The translations under genes were made by a program, and so were the position numbers. 64,000 nt of DNA from Bemisia tabaci (Eukaryota > Arthropoda > Insecta > Hemiptera > Aleyrodidae). Position 1 is the stretch's first letter, and every line of letters begins with the position of its first letter. Of this stretch, positions 34,117-46,500 are shown piece after piece. The notes beneath the pieces were generated by a model. It was given only the letters and a program-made list of their open reading frames with translations, was not told where the DNA came from and ran no database searches. The stretch is taken from positions 35,206,263 through 35,270,262 of the forward strand of contig NC_092800.1 in NCBI RefSeq assembly GCF_918797505.1, in the 5' to 3' direction.

Positions 34117-37096
34117 ATCTCCTTGTTTTCAACATTCAAAATTAATCGTTTTAAAAAACTCTTGAAAATTGTCTCGATCTCTACTTAATACTTTCAAGAT
34201 ACTTCCATTATCATCAAGAGTGATATGATTTCGCATGAACCAATTTTTAGTAATTGAAGAAGCTAATTTGTATTTTATGAAGTCTGATCATTTGCAAAAT
34301 TTGATTAAGTACTTATTCATTAATATCATTTGTACATTTATTATATTATATATTATCATACTATATCAGTAATACTTATCCATTCTCCTCAAGTTTGTTG
34401 TGTGTTTCATTTAGTTCCTGCTATCTAATCCCTTTTTTTTATGTATCAGTCGTCATTTTGTCTTTTATTTTTTGAATAATTATACAAGTATCAAATCTTG
34501 CCAAAATAGTGTATTTCATTTAATGTTTCAACCTTACCTACGTACTCTGCACACTCAAGTCAAAGCCCTCATATTCTATGAGTCAGTCGCGCCAGTCGAG
34601 GAATCAAGTCCTGATTTTAGATTATAGATAAGCAAAGAATAATAAGATCTGTCCAAACACCAAGCTTTCACATTCAGTTTTAACAAAACTATTGCCCTGA
34701 AAAAAAAATTGGCGTATGACGTCAACCACCGCGATGGCACATACCCAAGTTTTTTCCACCTCGGTCTCATCAACCAGTGAGACGTACACTTGCACTAGTC
34801 GCTGGTTGTAATAAACAGATGAAACGAGGGTGGAAGAAATCCTGGTACGCACTATCACGATGGATGATGTTGTCCGCAGTATTTTTTGATGCGCGCTAAT
34901 TCTGTTAATATTGAATTTAAAAACCAAGCATGAGGACAGTTGTCATTAAAAAATCAAAACGTGATTCGATGACCAGCGCAACAGACCCATGACAGTCGTA
35001 GGTAGTGAACTGCTGCAGAGTCCCTCTTAACTGCTCTAAGACCTATCTTGCTTTAAATTAGACCATACTAGAGCCCTTTCCTTACTGGGATCCAGGATAA
35101 CATTTGGACTGCATTTTGCAATTTGGACCTATAAATTCTGGTTCCTCTGAAAAAACACCTAAGTGCATAGAAAATTAGTAGCACACGCGTTGTTTTTAAA
35201 CCGAGCCGGAATGTATAGGTCCTAATTGTAAAATGTAGTCCATTTGATGCTTCAGTGCGGCAGCAGAGGTAACTCTGCCAGTTGTTGCATAAGATAGTTT
35301 TCATTTTTCGTGAAGCTTGAGCTTGAGTGTGCAGTCTTTTTCTGCCGCTCTGTAGTTTTGATTGCTGCAATCGTTATGATTACTGAATTTAAAAAACTGT
35401 CAATGCCAAAATTTCGATTTTTAGAATATATTCTACAGAACCCAATTTTCTAAATTTTACTCATTTCGACCTGGGCAACAAAGTTAGTCTTATAAAGTAT
35501 TAAGTGCAGATTGAGAGCATGATTTTACTTCAAAATCATCAGGAATCGAAACTCATGTTTTCAAAGTTTTCCCATCAACTTGTCACATGGATTGGTTCAA
35601 ATTAAAAGATTTCCAAACAAAGTTCCTTGGACATAAAGGGATTTAATAGCAATGATGCTGCTTTCCAAGATGATCTAAGAGCCTGGTTTCCTGAGGTTGA
35701 GGTTTCCAGTATTAAAAATCTTTACTTATCATTTTAAAAACGTTCCCAATATTCCTCTAAACTTTACCAGATTGAATTTTATTCAACCGGAAGTAGGTTA
35801 ACTCTCTCCTTCCTTTAATTTATTATTGAACAAAGAATCAAATAATGCAACTAGAAGAGAAAGTTATTAACATGCACATCGTAAGCACAACCTCATTTTG
35901 ACCGAGGTTAAACAGAAACGTACCTAATTAATTAATACATCAAGTTCGAAGCGAAATAAAGAGGTTTGTGGTTTGATTCCTCCTTAAGTGTCCAAACTAA
36001 GGACAAAGTTTAAAATATTTTCCGATAGTCAAAATATTTTTTCAAGACTCCGAATTTTTGACAGGAGACAATGTACGACTAGTTAATTTACGATAAAGTG
36101 TGTTCCTGCACCAGAAAAGGAGGTTTTGAGTATATAATTTAACTGGAAGAAACAGAAATGAGTAACTCTAAATTAATTATAAGAGTCATCGATGAGTCTA
36201 AATTGCACCGCTGGCCAATGCTGCCGTGCTAAGGATATAAAACGCCGTAGAGCATTCGAGAGTTGCCAAATTTCTCTGGATAAAACATGTATTTTTTAGG
36301 AAAGTTACGCTTATTTTTCCTTGAGATTTTCAGATACCTATTTTCGATTAAATTGCTTACAAAATTGTTCAAAAATTTGGAAAAAAATATTCACCAATTA
36401 CCCAGTAAGTTTGGTTTCTATCGAAGGAAACTTGGCAACGTCCAAAGGCTCGTACAGCGTTCTTCCTCAGCACGGCAGTATGAGAGGACAGGGAAAAACT
36501 CTCTGTGTCCTCATTTTCAGCTCTCATTTGCAATATAGGTACCTACTTTAATTTGCAGCGCGTGTACTTTGCAATGCATGGAAACGACACATCCATCGGG
36601 AGGTCTGATAATTATTTTTGTTAGAAGGAAACAAACCCACTTGATTTATTAAAATTGTTACGAAATATTCTGCAAACATCAAATAAATAAAAAAAAGATC
36701 GGAGCATTGTGTAAGAATAGCGCTGATTTGAGTTCCGATGGTAAAACGAGGTAAGGGGTCTCAGAACATTTTGTCAACGATTTTTTGCACTGTTGCTTAT
36801 TAATAAGCAACAGTGACTTGGTTTTAGTCGGTATTAAAATTATATTGACAATATGGAAATGAGAAATTGAGAGAGAAGGAGGTGTTGTTATGGTTGCTCA
36901 TTTTCTAAATGAAATGTTATTACTTTCTCCTTTTGAATCATCTTCTTTGTCATTGGTGAATATTTGGTTTTATTTCTATCCTTAAAATATTGAATGTACA
37001 ATATACCTTATATAATATGTATGGGTACTTATTTTTTCTTTTTTTTTTTTCTTTTTTCTTTACGAAATTATTACTTCATTTTGAAAACATTCATAT
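34117..37096. other. Intergenic interval between RalGPS and the receptor duplication
   Basis: RalGPS 3' UTR followed by AT-rich DNA. An AATAAA overlaps the stop codon; no firm polyadenylation site can be assigned. Recognised content: family C MITE 35105-35242, family G MITE 36221-36478, a perfect 28-bp palindrome at 36788-36815, and a weak inverted pair near 34577-34990. No gene seen. Confidence 0.6.
36221..36478. mobile_element. MITE family G, uninterrupted copy
   Basis: CTGCCGTGCTAAGGATATAA at the left and gcgttcttcctcagcacggc at the right; about 258 bp, fixing the ungapped family length. Confidence 0.85.
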
Positions 37097-37556
37097 TTTT
37101 AAAACGTGACAAATATTTGTAAAACCTTTTCCAAGCGACATTAATCTCAGTGAGCCACAGTTGTGCCGACAGAAACTGCAAAAATGAATAAAAGAGGGAA
37201 AAAAACCAAGAAGCACGCAATCTTTAGTTTTAACCCATTTGTACATCGATCTTTTAGAGTCAAAATACGTCAAATTTTGAGCGTTTCGTTGCGGGCACAC
37301 CTCGCTGCAGTACAATAAAAGCACAAAATATAAAAGAAAAAATTAAAGTACTTTGGAAATCATTGAATTTGACACGGAACCACCAATATTTAAAAAACAC
37401 ACATTATATTATTATTCTCCCTAAATTGATACATATTTTTCCCCCATCAATTTAAATGAGAATAATCAATGCAGAGTGTGCTAACATTTCAAAATCATGA
37501 GTTAAAAAACGCTGACTATGCGAGTAAAAATATTACAGCCTAACAAAGCGGAGCGG

Positions 37557-37794
37557 CGCACAGTAGATTGAATCAGTGAGAGAGGTCGGACACGAAATTT
37601 TTGACTAAAACTACAAATTTTGATGTTTAATTCGTCACAATTTAAATTTTAAGGGATGCTTCTAGAAGGAAATTTCACGAGGGGACCAATGGAACTACTT
37701 TTGGAACCTCTAAGTTTTGTATTAACGTAGTTATAAGCTTTTAAAGTTTCCAAATTTTGTCCGACCTTTCCCATTGACTCGATCCACTGTGCGG
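37557..37794. mobile_element. MITE family A in duplication unit 1
   Basis: cgcacagtagattgaatcag at the left, gatccactgtgcgg at the right. The duplicate is at 41863-42100. Confidence 0.85.
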
Positions 37795-37801
37795 CGTGCT
37801 G

Positions 37802-37913
37802 CCAGCGCGAGAGGCTCACTGGCGCCTACAAACCCAAGTGGATACTTCACGCATTGCGCAATGCTTGAAGTATCCACTTAGGTTTGTAGGCGCCAGTGAG
37901 CCTCTCGCGCTGG
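37802..37913. repeat. 112-bp near-perfect palindrome (unit 1)
   Basis: ccagcgcgagaggctcactg at the left, cagtgagcctctcgcgctgg at the right. The centre gcattgcgcaatgc is itself palindromic and flanked by tggatacttca / tgaagtatcca. Copied at 42108-42219. Confidence 0.9.
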
Positions 37914-40515
37914 CCGCCCGCCCGCCGTGCGGCGGCGCCTGAAACAACTATTTCACAACAGAGGTGTTGCACAGTATTATACGAAATTGAACGTATTATG
38001 AATGACAGGCATCCTTTAAAAGTACAGATCTTTCCTCGCAAAATAAATCAAGATACTTAGCGTACACAGGAAAAATCTAAGAGCCTTGAGCTGAGGCAAA
38101 TATTGATGTTTATCCGGTTCAGGTATAATAAGGTGGGTTCTTGAAGGATAATTAAGTCCTGTTACACCAAAGAGGCGTAGAGAGTTTTAGTGAATTTTGT
38201 CTCATAGAATTGACGCTCCCCCATTTTTACCAAAACTCTCAACTACCTATGTATTATTCTCCGTTGGACCATCAAACAGACAAAACAAAAAAACCAGCAA
38301 ACCCTCATTCTTCCAAGACATTATATATTTTCATCCAAAAACGTCATGAGCAATTATTGTCGTTTGTATTTACATGTGGGCCAATTAACTTTGGGTCTCA
38401 ACTGGCACGTGGACCAAAACTCCCGTGCCGAAAAAAACGCGTGGACATAAATTACTGGAAAAAAACAGGTGCGCGGACAAAAAATCGTTGACGAAATGTC
38501 CTAGGAACCAGGGTAAGGATAACCAGGTAAGGATGGAAAGTCTGCAATGTCATAAACAATAAAGATGCACGGTATCTAGTTCAGCCTTCGAATTTTTTCA
38601 TGTGAAGTAAGTAAAGCATTTGCGGCTGTGTAAAGAGTTAGGTAAGTAGGTATGCAGATCTTTCTCTCGACAGCAAAGGGGTATCATATCTCCTCAATGT
38701 AGCCCTCTGTTTCCAACCAAAATTTTGAAACGCATTTTTGATGATCGCTTTTCTCCACCGAAACAGGACACAGTTTCCAATTTTTTTCATGGCAGAGGGA
38801 TAATAATTTTTTTTTCACTAATAATCCACTCTCTTCTCCAGAACCCAAACCCTGGGAACCTCTGCGCTCTACGTATACCTATGATTTATCTTTTGAGAAA
38901 GTTTCTCAAATGCAGACTCCTGTTTTAAAGAAACGCAGAGGAAAGAATTATTTCGATGCACACGGACACGGATAATGTATCCCACTCTATGTGATGAGCT
39001 TACCTCATAAATAGGATTTAATTTTTTGAAGAAGTATTTCATCATTGTGGATGCTACCTGCACACATTTGACGTGGTCAAAAATGACGCACTGAAAATAC
39101 GCGCGCAAAAATTTGAATTGTGGTGTATGAAACAAGTTGCAAACAGGGAACAGCGACACATTCCTCTGATGAACAAGGAATTTTGAAGGTGGACTTGCCA
39201 ACAATCGCCGCCATTGTGTTTTCTGTTTTCAGCTCGTGAAATTGTAAACAGTCAAATTAATTTTTGGACATTTTTATCAATTATGAAATATTTCTTCTAT
39301 TTAACAAAGCCGTTCTCAGCAGTGCATACTCTTCAATGGTGTATTAGTCAAAACTCTCGCTCACTCGTTCATTACATTGTTCTAAAATGATTTCCTGTAT
39401 TGCGGAATAGGACGCATAACCTGGCATCACAACACGAACTCAAGTGTTTTTTTTTTTCTTATCTTCATGATAATTTTAGTCGGAAACTCAGTCCGAAATA
39501 TTTCAAGAATCGAGAAAAAGTGCTCCTGTAATTTTTAAATTGTCTCCCGACTTTTCAAATCCTGCTGTTGGCAGTAATATTGTTGCCACTCAGCAAACAC
39601 TACAATTTCTTATCCAGACGGCAAGTGCTTGAATCCTCATGTTTTGCGATCACTGAAGCTTGCATTTTTTCTCAACTACAGTCTGACCATCTCACATTTT
39701 TAGTGTAAGTAATTTTTTTTTTTGAATTGGCCTGATTTCATTTTAATAGTAGTCAGCCCATGGATTTGGAAGTAATATGACTGCATCACAACTAAGTAAT
39801 ATTAATGCTGAATCGATGACTTTCAATGAGGGTGAGCTTATCCCACTGTCATGAATCATTTTTGGATGCCAACTAATGTCAAATTTTTTCGGTATCTCAC
39901 CACTCTACTGTTTTCTTGAAGTCATTTGGCGTGGATAATTTATATTTGAAACAAGGAGCCAGAATTCCCAAAATGGTGTGATTTGGCTCTGCTCAGGATG
40001 ACACCAAAAATGTGCAACTGGATTAGTCACTCCTTCTCTTAAAAATCAAGCGCTAAGTTACCAATGTGTCAATTTTTCCCACCTCTCTTTAAATTTGATT
40101 CACATGACACTTCATTGTCTGAAAAAAGTCATCGGAGCAAGAATGTTGATAAAAGTGCAATGAGGAATGGGTAGGTGCTAACTTACTATACGCACATGTC
40201 CGCAATATGTCGAGATATCCTATCTCCTAAAGCAGCAGAACATGAACCCAACAGCTATCCAACTAGCTTTGTTTACCTCTGATCCTTGTCGTATGTGTCG
40301 AGGCTGCAGGATTAACAGGGATTTTCATTTGGTAGAAGAAATATGACTAGGCCTCTTTGTTAAATGATTTTAGTATTAAGAGCAACGTTTGGCAAGTCAT
40401 TTTTTCATTATTTTGATGTAACATTTGGTTAAATTTTTTTTGCACAGTTTTGCAGATGTATCAAGTCTGTAGGAAGTAAGCAGCAAGTGAATGGCGATAT
40501 TTAAAACAGAGCAGA

Positions 40516-40576
40516 ATGACCATCTTGTACTACGCTCTTGCAGCTTTCTGTATGCATGCAGTTTTCCTCTCTGCAG
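40516..40576 (+). other. put: Receptor first coding exon, copy 1 (signal peptide)
   Basis: ATG at 40516, then a hydrophobic signal peptide of about 20 residues rich in Ala, Phe, Val and Leu, ending phase 1 at donor gtaagt. It lies in the first unit of the tandem duplication. The 61 nt match the copy at 44818 exactly. A pyrimidine-rich tract with cag lies about 60 nt upstream, so a spliced 5' UTR is possible. Confidence 0.8.
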
Positions 40577-43500
40577 GTAAGTTTTTACATCTTATTTTCC
40601 GCTGCATAGTCAAAGTAATCTGCACTCAATATGCAGTTACAACCACAAAAAAAAAAAGAAAGTATAAAACCCCCGGAAGATATTCAGTTCTTAATTAATT
40701 GATGTTGGCTGTTAAGAACAGAATATTATGAAATTGTGGAACATTTCAATTGAACTTCTTAACCCATATTCTTTTGAAATGTTAAAATGTAAAAAGACAA
40801 ATCGACAGGTTGCATTAGAGTCAGGCAGTTTTTGAACTTCTGAATGAAGCATCCTTTAAGTAATACTTCTAACAAGAAATGTGTTAGAGAAGGATTCAAG
40901 AAGGATAGAAACTTATGCCCTCTGTATCTTTTCTATAATTTTTCCAAATTTTGCAAATTTTTCTACCTTTTAAATCATTGGGTTGGGTAAACAAAAAAGT
41001 TTTTTTCAGAGGAGCCTCTGATAATCTGGAAGAGGAGAAATCTGTGTAGCCATGGCTACGGCCATTTAAATCAATCCTTTCTGGTAGGCTCTTGGTACTT
41101 TCGGGAACTGATACTATTAAGCGCTCTGAAAGTGGCGATGCTATTAGGAACGGCCGGCTTTATCAAAGTTGTAAGAGCTCTCGTTCAATGTATTGATGCC
41201 CTGTGTGTCAGTGTTTTGGATTGAGCGACATGTCGGCACGTACAATAGATGTACACATGACAGCAGCTTATTTTCGCCAGCCCTGAAAAATGAGACTGCT
41301 ATCGCTAAGAGCCCTCCTATAGTCACTTTTCCTAACTAAAGTCTTTCGGAGGGTAACTAAAAATCGATAGGACAGCCCTACTCATGGCTCACAGAGTTTT
41401 TCTTTTAAAACGTGACAAATATTTGTAAAACCTTTTCCAAGCGACATTAATCTCAGTGAGCCGCAGTTGTGCCGACAGAAACTGCAAAAATGAATAAAAG
41501 AGGGAAAAAAACCAAGAAGCACGCAATCTTTAGTTTTAACCCATTTGTACATCGATCTTTTAGAGTCAAAATACGTCAAATTTTGAGCGTTTCGTTGCGG
41601 GCACACCTCGCTGCAGTACAATAAAAGCACAAAATATAAAAGAAAAAATTAAAGTACTTTGGAAATCATTGAATTTGACACGGAACCACCAATATTTAAA
41701 AAACACACATTATATTATTATTCTTTCTAAATTGATACATATTTTTCCCCCATCAATTTAAATGAGAATAATCAATGCAGAGTGTGCTAACATTTCAAAA
41801 TCATGAGTTAAAAAACGCTGACTATGCGAGTAAAAATATTACAGCCTAACAAAGCGGAGCGGCGCACAGTAGATTGAATCAGTGAGAGAGGTCGGACACG
41901 AAATTTTTGACCAAAACTACAAATTTTGATGTTTAATTCGTCACAATTTAAATTTTAAGGGATGCTTCTAGAAGGAAATTTCACGAGGGGACCAATGGAA
42001 CTACTTTTGGAACCTCTAAGTTTTGTATTAACGTAGTTATAAGCTTTTAAAGTTTCCAAATTTTGTCCGACCTTTCCCATTGACTCGATCCACTGTGCGG
42101 CGTGCTGCCAGCGCGAGAGGCTCACTGGCGCCTACAAACCCAAGTGGATACTTCACGCATTGCGCAATGCTTGAAGTATCCACTTAGGTTTGTAGGCGCC
42201 AGTGAGCCTCTCGCGCTGGCCGCCCGCCCGCCGTGCGGCGGCGCCTGAAACAACTATTTCACAACAGAGGTGTTGCACAGTATTATACGAAATTGAACGT
42301 ATTATGAATGACAGGCATCCTTTAAAAGTACAGATCTTTCCTCGCAAAATAAATCAAGATACTTAGCGTACACAGGAAAAATCTAAGAGCCTTGAGCTGA
42401 GGCAAATATTGATGTTTATCCGGTTCAGGTATAATAAGGTGGGTTCTTGAAGGATAATTAAGTCCTGTTACACCAAAGAGGTGTAGAGAGTTTTAGTGAA
42501 TTTTGTCTCATAGAATTGACGCTCCCCCATTTTTACCAAAACTCTCAACTACCTATGTATTATTCTCCGTTGGACCACAAACAGACAAAACAAAAAAACC
42601 AGCAAACCCTCATTCTTCCAAGACATTATATATTTTCATCCAAAAACGTCATGAGCAATTATTGTCGTTTGTATTTACATGTGGGCCAATTAACTTTGGG
42701 TCTCAACTGGCACGTGGACCAAAACTCCCGTGCCGAAAAAACGCGTGGACATAAATTACTGGAAAAAACAGGTGCGCGGACAAAAAATCGTTGACGAAAT
42801 GTCCTAGGAACCAGGGTAAGGATAACCAGGTAAGGATGGAAAGTCTGCAATGTCATAAACAATAAAGATGCACGGTATCTAGTTCAGCCTTCGAATTTTT
42901 TCATGTGAAGTAAGTAAAGCATTTGCGGCTGTGTAAAGAGTTAGGTAAGTAGGTATGCAGATCTTTCTCTCGACAGCAAAGGGGTATCATATCTCCTCAA
43001 TGTAGCCCTCTGTTTCCAACCAAAATTTTGAAACGCATTTTTGATGATCGCTTTTCTCCACCGAAACAGGACACAGTTTCCAATTTTTTTCATGGCAGAG
43101 GGATAATAATTTTTTTTTCACTAATAATCCACTCTCTTCTCCAGAACCCAAACCCTGGGAACCTCTGCGCTCTACGTATACCTATGATTTATCTTTTGAG
43201 AAAGTTTCTCAAATGCAGACTCCTGTTTTAAAGAAACGCAGAGGAAAGAATTATTTCGATGCACACGGACACGGATAATGTATCCCACTCTATGTGATGA
43301 GCTTACCTCATAAATAGGATTTAATTTTTTGAAGAAGTATTTCATCATTGTGGATGCTACCTGCACACATTTGACGTGGTCAAAAATGACGCACTGAAAA
43401 TACGCGCGCAAAAATTTGAATTGTGGTGTATGAAACAAGTTGCAAACAGGGAACAGCGACACATTCCTCTGATGAACAAGGAATTTTGAAGGTGGACTTG

Positions 43501-46500
43501 CCAACAATCGCCGCCATTGTGTTTTCTGTTTTCAGCTCGTGAAATTGTAAACAGTCAAATTAATTTTTGGACATTTTTATCAATTATGAAATATTTCTTC
43601 TATTTAACAAAGCCGTTCTCAGCAGTGCATACTCTTCAATGGTGTATTAGTCAAAACTCTCGCTCACTCGTTCATTACATTGTTCTAAAATGATTTCCTG
43701 TATTGCGGAATAGGACGCATAACCTGGCATCACAACACGAACTCAAGTGTTTTTTTTTTTCTTATCTTCATGATAATTTTAGTCGGAAACTCAGTCCGAA
43801 ATATTTCAAGAATCGAGAAAAAGTGCTCCTGTAATTTTTAAATTGTCTCCCGACTTTTCAAATCCTGCTGTTGGCAGTAATATTGTTGCCACTCAGCAAA
43901 CACTACAATTTCTTATCCAGACGGCAAGTGCTTGAATCCTCATGTTTTGCGATCACTGAAGCTTGCATTTTTTCACAACTACAGTCTGACCATCTCACAT
44001 TTTTAGTGTAAGTAATTTTTTTTTTGAATTGGCCTGATTTCATTTTAATAGTAGTCAGCCCATGGATTTGGAAGTAATATGACTGCATCACAACTAAGTA
44101 ATATTAATGCTGAATCGATGACTTTCAATGAGGGTGAGCTTATCCCACTGTCATGAATCATTTTTGGATGCCAACTAATGTCAAATTTTTTCGGTATCTC
44201 ACCACTCTACTGTTTTCTTGAAGTCATTTGGCGTGGATAATTTATATTTGAAACAAGGAGCCAGAATTCCCAAAATGGTGTGATTTGGCTCTGCTCAGGA
44301 TGACACCAAAAATGTGCAACTGGATTAGTCACTCCTTCTCTTAAAAATCAAGCGCTAAGTTACCAATGTGTCAATTTTTCCCACCTCTCTTTAAATTTGA
44401 TTCACATGACACTTCATTGTCTGAAAAAAGTCATCGGAGCAAGAATGTTGATAAAAGTGCAATGAGGAATGGGTAGGTGCTAACTTACTATACGCACATG
44501 TCCGCAATATGTCAAGATATCCTATCTCCTAAAGCAGCAGAACATGAACCCAACAGCTATCCAACTAGCTTTGTTTACCTCTGATCCTTGTCGTATGTGT
44601 CGAGGCTGCAGGATTAACAGGGATTTTCATTTGGTAGAAGAAATATGACTAGGCCTCTTTGTTAAATGATTTTAGTATTAAGAGCAACGTTTGGCAAGTC
44701 ATTTTTTCATTATTTTGATGTAACATTTGGTTAAATTTTTTTTGCACAGTTTTGCAGATGTATCAAGTCTGTAGGAAGTAAGCAGCAAGTGAATGGCGAT
44801 ATTTAAAACAGAGCAGAATGACCATCTTGTACTACGCTCTTGCAGCTTTCTGTATGCATGCAGTTTTCCTCTCTGCAGGTAAGTTTTTACATCTTATTTT
44901 CCGCTGCATAGTCAAAGTAATCTGCACTCAATATGCAGTTACAACCACAAAAAAAAAAAGAAAGTATAAAACCCCCGGAAGATATTCAGTTCTTAATTAA
45001 TTGATGTTGGCTGTTAAGAACAGAATATTATGAAATTGTGGAACATTTCAATTGAACTTCTTAACCCATATTCTTTTGAAATGTTAAAATGTAAAAAGAC
45101 AAATCGACAGGTTGCATTAGAGTCAGGCAGTTTTTGAACTTCTGAATGAAGCATCCTTTAAGTAATACTTCTAACAAGAAATGTGTTAGAGAAGGATTCA
45201 AGAAGGATAGAAACTTATGCCCTCTGTATCTTTTCTATAATTTTTCCAAATTTTGCAAATTTTTCTACCTTTTAAATCATTGGGTTGGGTAAACAAAAAA
45301 GTTTTTTTCAGAGGAGCCTCTGATAATCTGGAAGAGGAGAAATCTGTGTAGCCATGGCTACGGCCATTTAAATCAATCCTTTCTGGTAGGCTCTTGGTAC
45401 TTTCGGGAACTGATACTATTAAGCGCTCTGAAAGTGGCGATGCTATTAGGAACGGCCGGCTTTATCAAAGTTGTAAGAGCTCTCGTTCAATGTATTGATG
45501 CCCTGTGTGTCAGTGTTTTGGATTGAGCGACATGTCGGCACGTACAATAGATGTACACATGACAGCAGCTTATTTTCGCCAGCCCTGAAAAATGAGACTG
45601 CTATCGCTAAGAGCCCTCCTATAGTCACTTTTCCTAACTAAAGTCTTTCGGAGGGTAACTAAAAATCGATAGGACAGCCCTACTCATGGCTCACAGAGTT
45701 TTTCAATTTTTTGAATTTTTACGGAAGGGAAAGGGCCATAAAATGAGCAAACCTAGTCATACAAGCTTTCGCAAACTTCTTTCAGTGATTTATTAATGAT
45801 CTCATGTCTAAATTATGAACTCCTCTTTTTCAGAAGAAAGAAATAAAACTACCTCATGTGAAGTTTATGACAGACAAAAATGTAACGCAACAAGTCCAGC
45901 AGCTTGCACTGCTGTAGAGAAATGCCAAGACACTGAGCCGGATAAACAGTCCTATTGTTTTGCTCTATGGCAGAATGACACCAAAACTGGCATTTCATCA
46001 ATGATAATTAAGGTTTGTTGAGCGTTCGACTGCCTTTTTTTATTAATGTTCAAAAATTTTCTTCCTGTAAACCTTCAGTATGTATAATAATTTGTAGAAG
46101 TCGATAGGATGGGATAGAATAGAAGAATATACAATGAGGGTAGCAATGCGGCAGGGAGACATGAAGTACGTAATTTTTAGCCCCTAGTGATAACAATCCT
46201 TAAATATATTTCATTAAATACAATCTTCAACTCTTCCTTAATATTCTGACGAACCCCTGGCCATTCGAGCTGAAACCCAAAGGGCTACTTGGACCGCGTT
46301 TAACAGAAAGAAACCAAGCCACATCCGCTACTGCCAATTTTAAGTGGGCAATTTAATTTTTTACGAGCGAACTTTTTGTGAATTCCTTTGAAAATTTTAA
46401 GGAATTTGCTTCGTACTATGGAGAAAATCTGCTGAAATTTGCATGAAAATCCGCGCAGCCGTTTTCATGCAAAATATTGAATTGCCGAATTAAATTTGGC

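Larger units (their letters stand above)
37097..41402 (+). repeat. Tandem duplication, unit 1 (4.3 kb)
   Basis: Matches 41403-45704 head to tail with no spacer. The offset drifts from 4306 to 4302 through a few single-base indels, and I count roughly a dozen differences in total, so identity is above 99%. The unit contains an A-family MITE, a 112-bp palindrome, receptor coding exon 1 and a MITE relic near its right end. The left boundary is tttt before aaaacgtgac; the right boundary is the shared cagagtttttc. Confidence 0.95.
41403..45704 (+). repeat. Tandem duplication, unit 2 (4.3 kb)
   Basis: Second unit, beginning ttttaaaacgtgac directly after unit 1 and ending cacagagtttttc before unique DNA (aattttttgaat). 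Small differences from unit 1 include one base lost in a short A run near 42737 and a lost t near 42578. No target-site duplication or terminal inverted repeat flanks the unit, so this is not a transposon insertion. Confidence 0.95.

Noticed and set aside
38869..39204. 111-codon - strand ORF, repeated at 43172-43507
   Set aside because: Its apparent conservation is only the tandem duplication. No domain or codon-use signal, although a gtaagc word lies in frame on the - strand; not enough for a gene call.
40516..44878. Two separate receptor genes
   Set aside because: Only the first exon is duplicated; ectodomain and kinase exons occur once, so this is one gene with two start exons.
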